NCBI GenBank assembly: GCA_002284615.2
Contig: MU069526.1
Coordinates: forward strand, 264,231-279,574
From: Dunaliella salina
Taxonomy: Eukaryota > Chlorophyta > Chlorophyceae > Chlamydomonadales > Dunaliellaceae
Reading direction: 5' to 3'
Length of the DNA: 15,344 bases
The notes under the pieces were generated by a model. It worked only from the letters and a program-made list of their open reading frames with translations, searched no databases and was not told the origin of the DNA. Of the stretch, positions 9,476-15,344 are shown in pieces (positions within the stretch are counted from its first letter, which is position 1; each line of letters begins with the position of its first letter). The translations under genes were made by a program, and so were the position numbers.

Positions 9476-9803
9476 ACACAGCATAAGCATCACATAGCAA
9501 TTCAAAAAGCACACTATGCAGGCGAGTGTGACACTTTTCTACTCACTGAGTAATAGATCATAACACCTGTGCACCGGGTGCTAAATGGATACAACAATAG
9601 GACAGAGCTTAGGTGGGAAACTGCCTCCAGCTACTCTTTGATAAGTGGGGCAGGGAACTGAGCTGAGATCACAATTCCCTGAACTCATACCCCTCAAGGG
9701 CTCCACAAAATCATGATGAAACTAAAATTAGCAGGCCAAACAGACAATCCTAGCGCGCTCAGGGAGGCGAATGTGCATGCAGAAAGGCGAGAAATGTGCT
9801 CAC

Positions 9804-9834
9804 CTGTCAAGAGCAGAGTTGTCTGAGGACCAGC
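9804..9834 (-). CDS. Short cyclase exon preceding the catalytic core
   Basis: This 31-nt exon (phase 0 to 1) lies between a strong acceptor (a run of T, then GGCACCTGCAG) and a perfect donor, GACAG|GTGAGC. It encodes AGPQTTLLLT plus the first base of the Asp codon completed by the exon at 9140. The result, GPQTTLLLTDIESST, matches the first beta strand of green algal class III cyclases, which commonly read P-E-T-T-L-x-x-T-D-I. The matching phase and motif continuity across a 663-bp intron make this tiny exon credible. Confidence 0.75.
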
Positions 9835-9836
9835 CT

Positions 9837-9888
9837 GCAGGTGCCAAAAAAAAAGGCCCATTGCAGGTGCCAAAAAAAAGGGCCCATT
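9837..9888. repeat. 26-bp tandem duplication at the acceptor of the exon at 9834
   Basis: GCAGGTGCC followed by an A run and GGCCCATT occurs at 9837-9862 and again at 9863-9888. On the minus strand this doubles the poly-T tract and GGCACCTGCA of the 3' splice site. The upstream copy ends in CAA rather than CAG. Confidence 0.9.
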
Positions 9889-10132
9889 TGTGGTACAAAC
9901 ATTGCAAAAATCGTCCCCATGAGCAAATTCCCCCTTCCTTGGACACACTGTCTCACACAGTGTTTTTGGACCATATCTCTGCAACCCCTGCACCATCCCC
10001 CAACCGAAAAAGTGTCTTGGATTACTGATTTTTTGCCCTAGAAGCAGGTACCAAGAGTGGGCTGCAGGGTGCGGTGTGTGGCCAACAGGAGTGGAAAAGC
10101 GAAATGGAACAGTGGCAAACCAGGCGCCATAC

Positions 10133-10197
10133 CTTAGCTGCTTCATCTTTCTGTGACCTGAAAATTTTGCAAACTGTGTCCATGAGGTCCGCAACTT
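10133..10197 (-). CDS. Exon candidate upstream of the cyclase core
   Basis: This 65-nt candidate (phase 1 to 0) runs from the acceptor TTCAATTGTAAAG to the donor GCTAAG|GTATGG. With one base from the previous candidate it reads EVADLMDTVCKIFRSQKDEA followed by AK, a plausible amphipathic helix. Its exit phase matches the exon at 9834 and its entry phase matches the candidate ending at 10759. The acceptor is weak in pyrimidines. A chance open stretch of this length is common, so the evidence is mainly phase and composition. If real, it would be a linker just before the cyclase domain. Confidence 0.4.
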
Positions 10198-10758
10198 CTT
10201 TACAATTGAATGTCGAGATTTTAACACAAACCAGCAAGAACACACTGACGAACGCAAATCTGTGTGCCAATTTCAAACCAGCCCATCTATTGAGCCCATT
10301 TTGACCCTGTTTTAATTGTTATCTTTGTCTGCAACTCTGCGCCAAATTGGGGGTGGCAGCTTGCAGCAAGAACAAGCTGGCAGAGGTCCTTCATTCCGCA
10401 CCCACCCCCATCGCGATGGGTGCCACCTGCCAGCACGCTCCCCCAGTTTTCCCCCAAGAATCAAGTTAAAAAAAAAAATTAAAATAAAAAGACAAAATCT
10501 GACATCCCAGCATGATTAGAGCAGCTTATTCAAGGAGCGCTGGTCATTCGGTGCAAGTTTGAAAATCACTTGTCCTGCCAAAATGGGTGCATAACAGCCT
10601 CTGAGCCACACATAGCACCTTTATGCGCCAGCGTTTCTGCAAATCTCAATGCTTAAGGCGTTAAAACATGTTCAGTGTACTTAAGGAGCCAGAGGACGCA
10701 TACAAGAGGCATGAATAGCTAAGTGAGACAGTTTGGGGAAATCGTACATGGGGACAAC
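10198..10758. other. Probable intron sequence, no gene seen
   Basis: The stretch contains an A-rich tract at about 10466-10497 and a 14-bp perfect palindrome, CCCATCGCGATGGG, at 10407-10420. Nothing else is recognisable. Confidence 0.4.
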
Positions 10759-10874
10759 CTGTAGCCCTCCTGTGGGAAGCAAGCTCTTGTGCAACATGGA
10801 CACTAAAAGTCAGGCGCCACATCCCTGTGTGATATTCTGCCATTTGCCAGCCAGGCCACCTCTGAGCATACCGC
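10759..10874 (-). CDS. Exon candidate, unknown segment
   Basis: This 116-nt candidate (phase 2 to 1) lies between a very good acceptor (TTTTCTTACTAGCTTTCAG) and the donor CTACAG|GTTGTC. It reads RYAQRWPGWQMAEYHTGMWR, then LTFSVHVAQELASHRRAT. The phases fit the candidates on both sides (10983 and 10197). The family is not recognised. Another frame through it is also open for 23 codons, so the reading rests on phase agreement. Confidence 0.4.
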
Positions 10875-10982
10875 CTGAAAGCTAGTAAGAAAAGCAACTT
10901 TTCAGCGCTGAGCTGGTCCCATTTGGTGGACTAGGCTGTGCGCAAGGCCTGCACGTTTATGCGCTCAGGCAGCAAAACACAC

Positions 10983-11092
10983 CCCGCTGTGTGCCCAAGC
11001 CCTCCAACTGCATTCCCAAGCCTGCAGGTGGACCCCAGGATGGTCCCTGAGTGCACTGGTGGCCACTTGATGCGAGCTGGCAGGGGGCTGTC
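10983..11092 (-). CDS. Exon candidate, unknown segment
   Basis: This 110-nt candidate (phase 0 to 2) follows the acceptor GAGCACCCCCAG and ends at GCGGG|GTGTGT. It reads DSPLPARIKWPPVHSGTILG, then STCRLGNAVGGLGHTA. The frame stays open well past the donor. The exit phase fits the candidate at 10874 and the entry phase fits the one ending at 11388. No domain is recognised. Confidence 0.3.
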
Positions 11093-11280
11093 CTGGGGGT
11101 GCTCCAAAGCCAGTCGAGAAGAGTGATGACGACAGGGAACGGCTTTCTATTAATATCTAATGAAATGTTGATGCTTCAGCAGAGTGTTGGGACGGCGCAA
11201 GGATTTCAAATCCTTAATTCGTTCAAATTTCGGCTGACAGCAAGATGCGAGGCTGCAATCTTTTCCTTAGGATTAATCAA

Positions 11281-11341
11281 AATAAGATTATCAAACCAGA
11301 ATCTGCAGACAAACTTGAGATTCTGGTTTGATTAGTTTATT
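11281..11341. repeat. 61-bp near-perfect hairpin
   Basis: The left arm 11281-11304 and right arm 11318-11341 pair over 24 bp with three non-Watson-Crick positions. The inner 15 bp (ATCAAACCAGAATCT with AGATTCTGGTTTGAT) are perfect, and the loop is 13 nt. It lies between two exon candidates, so it is probably intronic. It may be a small-RNA precursor-like hairpin or a foldback element. No target duplication is obvious. Confidence 0.75.
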
Positions 11342-11387
11342 CAAAATATCGTCAAAAGTACATTGCCTCCCTCGCATGTGTGCTCAC

Positions 11388-11672
11388 AAGCAAAAATTTG
11401 GCAGTTTTTAGCTCCAGCAACTTTGCGGAGCCCAGCAGCTCTTCCCTGGCGCCCATCTTCACAGCCCGCAGTTTCAAAATTGATGATGACAACATTGATG
11501 ATGACAACCCCAGGACAAACAGCGGGTGCGGAGGTGGCCTATCGGGGCCTGGCCAGACCACCCAGGTTATGCGTGCTTGTCCGTGCGACGAAAATCCGAC
11601 GAGCATCAGGGGTCCTCCTGACAACCCAGAATCACTTGCAATATTACCAACAGGCTTCCCAAGCACTCGCTG
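11388..11672 (-). CDS. Exon candidate, unknown segment with a 5-residue duplication
   Basis: This 285-nt open stretch (phase 0 to 0) runs from the acceptor CAAACTGCAG to CTT|GTGAGC. It reads QRVLGKPVGNIASDSG near the start and LKLRAVKMGAREELLGSAKL near the end. It contains an in-frame 15-bp tandem duplication (11479-11508), giving LSSSMLSSSIL. Two plus-strand frames are also open here (the duplication would read IDDDNIDDDN), so the strand is uncertain. No family is recognised. Confidence 0.3.
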
Positions 11673-11910
11673 CTGCAGTTTGGGCCTGAGCAGGGTCCCT
11701 CAAAAAATGGCCATTCCCAGGGGTGACCAAGAAGTGCAGGTGTGGGGCACACCTTATGTTCCTTAATTACTAAAATATTAATAGAGAAACACCTAGTGCC
11801 TCAAAACATGCACTGATGTGCCCAAATGGGAGAAATGCATGTTTTTGATACACAGAGCTCCACCTGAGCCTCATCCAAATGCCACCAACATGCCATACAA
11901 GACCACTGAC

Positions 11911-11998
11911 CCAAAGAAGCAACTTTCCCCACTCAGAAGTGGGTTTGAAAGTGTCCGGCAATATATCACCCAAATTTGGCATAGGTTGTGGCGGCTGA
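11911..11998 (-). CDS. Weak exon candidate
   Basis: This 88-nt candidate (phase 2 to 0) follows the acceptor TGTGACTTTCAG and ends at CTTTGG|GTCAGT. It reads QPPQPMPNLGDILPDTFKPT, then SEWGKLLLW. The phases fit the candidates at 12270 and 11672. Alternative splice readings within the same stretch are equally open, so this is tentative. Confidence 0.25.
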
Positions 11999-12269
11999 CT
12001 GAAAGTCACAGGTGAACAGAAAATGTGCACATGTTCTCTTCATTCACTGCAGGATAAATCACAAGAAAATAATAAAGTATTTAAAATGCACCCCTTGATC
12101 AACACCCCCGCTTTCTATTACATCACATACACATAAAATGCAGATGGTGTGCTTTGGTGCAAAGCACATCCTCAGCAGGACATACATGAACCTATCAAAG
12201 ACAGGCTGAGGGCTGTGAGGGCTCACCAACTCATTTCAGAAAAAAGAAAAATTGTTGCTGCTTTCCCAC

Positions 12270-12318
12270 CTTTGGAGGAATGCTTGCCCCCCAGAGGGTT
12301 CGATGTCTTTTCTTCCTG
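12270..12318 (-). CDS. Weak small exon candidate
   Basis: This 49-nt candidate (phase 1 to 2) lies between CTGCATTCCAG and CCAAAG|GTGGGA and reads GRKDIEPSGGQAFLQ. It is kept only because its phases bridge its neighbours. The other two frames are open as well. Confidence 0.15.
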
Positions 12319-12566
12319 CTGGAATGCAGTCCGAAGGGGAGGGCGACAAGGGCGACTAGAAGAACAAAAGCTACAGGCCCTGCAATGCAGAGGGGGGTGT
12401 CTCAGTGTTTGTGGCCACAATCAAGTGCAATTTAAGCAGAAATGTGAGGGCGGAGTGATTGCCGCCTGTGCCCTGGAGCCCTGGAGCAATGTACATTTAA
12501 TTACTGGCAGTCTGACCATTGCCAGTCACGAACAAACAACATAAAACGACAACATCAAACAATTGC

Positions 12567-12614
12567 CTGCATTCAAGTTATATCTTGGGTCTATCTTGCC
12601 CCTTATCTTGAGCT
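12567..12614 (-). CDS. Weak small exon candidate with a GC donor
   Basis: This 48-nt candidate (phase 1 to 1) follows the good acceptor CTCTTTTCGTTATCCTCAG but needs a non-canonical GC donor (GCAG|GCAATT). With the last base of the exon ending at 13169 it reads ELKIRGKIDPRYNLNA. It is speculative. Confidence 0.2.
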
Positions 12615-12863
12615 CTGAGGATAACGAAAAGAGGGGTAGCAGTGGTAAGGCAGTGTTACCTAAAAGATATAATTATGTTCATTACATACCTCTCATTATC
12701 TCTCAATCACCCGCCTGTAACATTAGTCAGGCTTCTGATCTTCCGCCAAAAGAAATGTCAGACACATTCAAACCCATCCTACCATGAAAACGGTGCAAAG
12801 CGCGACACAAGTGTTACGGAGCCGTCAAGCTGGACTGGACATCTCTCCCTCTGTGATCTTACG

Positions 12864-13168
12864 AGAACGAGCTGCACAGCACAACACACCTGCAATGAAG
12901 TATAAATTGCGCAGCACAACGCACCTGCAATGGAGGACAAACTGCAAAGCGCAACACACCTGCAATGGAGAACAAACTGCACAGTACGACACACCTGCAA
13001 TGGAGGACAAGTTGCACAGCACATCACACCTGCAATGGAGGACAAGTTGCACTGCGCAACACACCTGCAATGGAGAACGAATTGCACAGTACGACGCACC
13101 TGCAATGGAGGACAAATTGCACAGCACAACACACCTGCAATGGAGAACAAATCGCACACACAACACAC
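12864..13168. repeat. 35-bp minisatellite carrying CAG|GT junctions, directly after an exon donor
   Basis: The unit is ACCTGCAATGGAGGACAAAT plus TGCACAGCACAACAC. Copies start at 12888 and every 35 bp to 13133, with a last start at 13167 (34 bp), plus a half unit from about 12864. On the minus strand every unit contains TCCATTGCAG|GTGTGTTGTG, a pyrimidine stretch with AG|GT. The junction at 13169/13168 is the proposed donor of the exon 13311-13169, so the array begins exactly at that 5' splice site. Frames through the array on both strands are artefacts of the unit lacking stops. Confidence 0.93.
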
Positions 13169-13311
13169 CTGCAATTGAGCCACCCAGCTGGCCTGGGGTG
13201 AGGCCTGAGGCCGGTGCCTCCAGCATGCTCTCGTCAAATGCAGTAGCGCGCCACAAGGCGGCTTGCATGGCCTGCTTGCTGCTAGGGTCCGCCTGCATGG
13301 CATCAATACTC
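13169..13311 (-). CDS. Exon of unknown family (upstream part of the minus-strand gene)
   Basis: This 143-nt exon (phase 2 to 1) follows TTCCTTGGCTGCAG and ends at ATTGCAG|GTGTGT. It reads SIDAMQADPSSKQAMQAALW, RATAFDESMLEAPASG, then LTPGQLGGSIA, with a composition typical of coding sequence. The entry phase matches the exon ending at 14468. Support also comes from the array upstream (13312-14104), which repeats this acceptor and the first codons. That is the same arrangement seen at the secure cyclase exon at 9140. The function is not recognised. Belonging to the same gene as the cyclase domain is inferred from strand and order only. Confidence 0.6.
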
Positions 13312-14104
13312 CTGCAGCCAAGGAAAGGTTGCATGGGGTGCTTGCTGCTAGGGTTGCATGCATGGCATCAATACTCCTGCAGCTGAGAAAAGGTTGCATG
13401 GGCATCAATACTCATGCAGCCAATAAATGCTGCTTGCATGGCATCAGTACTCCTGCAGCTGAGGAAAGGTTGCATGGGTACCAGCCACTGCCATTTCAGC
13501 CAAAGAAAGGTGCACGGGCATCAACACTCATGTGGCCAAGGAGAGGTTGCATGGGCATTAGTATTCATGCAGCCTAGGAAAGGTTGCATGGGCATTAGTA
13601 TTCATGCAGCCTAAGAAAGGTTGCATGGTCTGCTTTCCGCAAGGGTCGGCCAGCATGGCATCAATACTCTTGCAGTCAAAGAAAGGTTGAATGGGCACAG
13701 CACTCCTGTGGCCGAAGAAAGTCCGCATGGGCATCAATACAGGCAGCCCAGGAAAAATTGCATGGGCATAAATACTCATGCAGCCTAGGAAAGGTTGCAT
13801 GGTCTGCTTTCTGCTCGAGTCGGCCAGCATGGCATCAATACTCCCTGCAGCCAAGAAAAGGTTGCATGGTCTGCTTTCTGCTAAGGTTTGCCTGCATGGC
13901 ATCAATACTCTTGCAGCCAAGGAAATGATTCACGCAGCCAAAGAAAGGCTGCTGTGGCCAAAGAAAGGTCGCATGGACACAATACTCATGAAGCCGAGGA
14001 AAATCTACATGGGCATCAAATTCATGCAGCCTTGGAAAGGTCGCATGGCCCGCTTGCTGCTGGGGTTGGCTAGCACGACATAAACAATCCTGCAGCCAAG
14101 AAAA
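13312..14104 (-). repeat. Array of about 18 copies of a 3' splice site plus exon start (37- and 66-bp units)
   Basis: On the plus strand the short unit is about 37 bp (GTTGCATGGGCATCAATACT, then CATGCAGCCAAGGAAAG). The long unit is about 66 bp, the same with an extra about 29-bp TCTGCTTTCTGCTAAGG-type segment. Including the copy that overlaps the exon at 13311 there are about 19 units, six of them long. On the minus strand each long unit reads as pyrimidine tract, GGCTGCAG|G, then the first codons of that exon (SIDAMQANLSRKQTM-like). Units have diverged by substitutions and small deletions. Confidence 0.9.
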
Positions 14105-14467
14105 AAAAGCTGCATGTATTGATCCGGTGCTAAGAAGAGGTGAGGGAGCTCAAGGCAAGGTGGGCAAGCAAGCATCAAAGCCATGTTCTGTCGAGTTGAT
14201 TGCTACGACCGCGTTTTCAATGAGCAATAAGATGCTGGATGGCTTGTACCTGGTTATTGAAAATCCACGTCCCAAATTTCTGTTCTCCTCCCGCTGCCAG
14301 ATCCGCGTTGGTTTTGGCCACCCATTGCCTACTCTTTCTGGCGGAACTCGCTGTCAGTGCCAGGGCTGACGGTTGGGTCTTTCCTTAACGCACGCTGGTA
14401 TTGGGCAGCACACTTTTACTTTTCCTCCCGTCCACAAGGCAAAATATGCTGTAAACCCAGTACCTAC

Positions 14468-14602
14468 CTGTTCTTCACACCTCCTACAGCTATGTCCATC
14501 GAGAAGCTCGGCGCGGCAGCTGCATACAGAGCTACCTCTTCCATGACAAGACGGTGTGCTCGCGAGACCAATGGAGTTGCGGTGAAATCTGGCGCTTGGT
14601 TC
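14468..14602 (-). CDS. Exon of unknown family (upstream part of the minus-strand gene)
   Basis: This 135-nt exon (phase 2 to 2) follows the acceptor CACGTTACACTTACAG and ends at the strong donor GAACAG|GTAGGT. It reads NQAPDFTATPLVSRAHRL, then VMEEVALYAAAAPSFSMDIA and VGGVKN. It joins in phase to the exon at 13311 through AG|G (Arg). Two other frames are open, but this one is the most protein-like and is the one in phase with the next exon. The acceptor region is repeated twice upstream (14768, 14816). The function is unknown. It is helical and Ala-rich, with no membrane segment evident. Confidence 0.55.
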
Positions 14603-14835
14603 CTGTAAGTGTAACGTGCCTGCATGAAACACGCAGGCTTTCTGTCCGGTCAGCCAAGCTATGTGCGGAAATGAGGAGTTAATGCCCCGCTGGAAACTGA
14701 GGCTGCCAAGTGCCATCTGAGGCCCTTAGGACTGTCCCTTCAAAGTTTCTGTCACTGAAATGGGCTTCCTGCTAGTGTGACGGGCCTGCATCACACAGAC
14801 CTTTCACACATGCTCCCTGTGAGTGTAACAGGCCT
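14603..14835 (-). repeat. Two upstream copies of the acceptor of the exon at 14602
   Basis: On the plus strand CCTGTAAGTGTAACGTGCC (from 14602) recurs as CCTGCTAGTGTGACGGGCC (from 14768) and CCTGTGAGTGTAACAGGCC (from 14816). On the minus strand each is a GGCNYGTYACACTNRCAG|G acceptor. The last two are 48 bp apart, and sequence after the CACAC/AAACAC part is only loosely similar. Confidence 0.75.
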
Positions 14836-15169
14836 TCACCAAAACACTGGCACAAAAAAGTCCGTGCCCAACAAATGGCAGGACGTGAGAGCATGTCAGG
14901 ATTTCAAGAATTCAAGCACTGGGCATTGGAAACCTGTCCGGAAACAAGCTGCGACACCAGAACTTTAAGAGCAAAAGCCCACATGCCCGCATGCATGCAG
15001 GAGCAAGGACTGGGTAACAGCTTGCCTGCACAAATCCCAGGCCTCTTATGTGTGCTGCGGAAGTTGTTAGTTGTGATTGATGACGCACCATTCAAGGAAA
15101 CCTAAAGGAAGCACATGCTGAAGATACCTGAATGAATGTCAATTGAAATCTCTGCTTATGTGTGCTTAC

Positions 15170-15235
15170 CTTCCAAAGAGCTTGGAAGTACCGCCTGCTG
15201 TCTGCAGCGCTGAAAAAGAGCTGCTCGTTCGCCAT
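15170..15235 (-). CDS. Possible first exon
   Basis: On the minus strand the ATG at 15235-15233 lies in a favourable plant/algal context (GGCAATGGCG). It opens a 22-codon stretch, MANEQLFFSAADSRRYFQAL plus WK, ending at a strong donor, TGGAAG|GTAAGC (phase 0). The 75 bases upstream are CT-rich and adjoin a (CT)17 tract, as in many plant and algal leaders. An acceptor, CTTCCTTTAG, lies at 15102, but the phase of that exon does not reach the exon at 14602 (phase 2), so at least one exon between is unresolved. The family is not recognised. Confidence 0.45.
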
Positions 15236-15308
15236 TGCCAGCTTTGCGAGCAACAAAGGGAGTGATGAGACGGCGATGAGGCAAGAGGAATAGGAAGAGT
15301 GACATTGC

Positions 15309-15310
<2 letters not shown>

Positions 15311-15344
<34 letters not shown>
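15311..15344. repeat. (GA)17 microsatellite at the window edge
   Basis: GA units run to the last base, so the true length is unknown. On the minus strand this is a CT tract about 75 bases upstream of a possible start codon, where pyrimidine tracts are often found in promoters or 5' leaders. Confidence 0.95.

Noticed and set aside
9694..10257. 187-codon minus-strand open frame, the longest outside microsatellites
   Set aside because: Its length is compatible with chance in 15 kb. It crosses an intron and two exon candidates in the wrong frame, and reads through the 26-bp duplication.
10407..10497. GC palindrome followed by an A-rich tract, considered as a SINE with a poly(A) tail
   Set aside because: No tRNA- or 7SL-like head, no flanking target duplication and no second copy in the window.
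12779..13408. About 200-codon frames on both strands
   Set aside because: They are produced by the 35-bp array, which lacks stops in several frames. Only the 13311-13169 part is retained as an exon.
14357..14608. Plus-strand frame with MSIEKLGAAAAYRATSSM, resembling an organelle transit peptide and followed by GTAAGT
   Set aside because: It is the exact antisense of the minus-strand exon 14602-14468, which has better splice sites on both sides and phase continuity with the next exon. The apparent GTAAGT donor is the reverse complement of the acceptor.

Overview
This looks like nuclear DNA from a eukaryote, most probably a chlorophyte green alga. The basis is split, intron-bearing coding sequence, very long TG/AC, CATA and GA microsatellites, several minisatellites, and a class III nucleotidyl cyclase of the kind that is numerous in chlamydomonadalean algae. 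The base composition looks balanced by eye rather than very GC-rich, so a Dunaliella-like alga is a guess only. There is no bacterial-style gene, rRNA, tRNA, CRISPR array or transposase.

The main content is a minus-strand gene broken into small exons in the right half. Three consecutive exons (9834-9804, 9140-9013, 7981-7868) have good splice sites and matching phases. Joined, they encode the first half of a class III adenylate/guanylate cyclase catalytic domain (TTLLLTDIESSTQMWE ... GYECGTE / GDAFVLAFH ... LLLAAWP). Upstream on the same strand are two good exons of unknown family (14602-14468 and 13311-13169, joined in phase), a possible first exon (ATG at 15235) behind a CT-rich leader, and a phase-compatible chain of weaker exon candidates (12614 down to 10133). 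Whether all of these belong to one gene is inference. The second half of the cyclase domain was not found between 7867 and 1.

The most unusual feature is that tandem repeats sit on the exon edges. Upstream of four exons (14602, 13311, 9140, 7981) the 3' splice site, with or without the first bases of the exon, is repeated in the intron 1 to about 18 times. Before the exon at 9834 the pyrimidine tract is duplicated. Directly after the exon ending at 13169, a 35-bp unit carrying a CAG|GT junction is repeated about eight times. Open frames running through these arrays are repeat artefacts.

Left half: positions 1-465 hold palindromes, a hairpin, and a 116-bp MITE-like element with TA duplications. 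A second copy of this element lies at 8216-8331, inside an intron of the cyclase gene. Positions 466-2768 show no convincing gene, only short hairpins and a TGTAA cluster. Positions 2769-3048 and 3329-3545 are large microsatellites. Positions 3546-7180 hold two isolated exon candidates, a 100-bp tandem duplication and otherwise featureless sequence. Positions 7181-7408 are a 22-bp minisatellite. The window ends inside a GA microsatellite, which may be a contig break.
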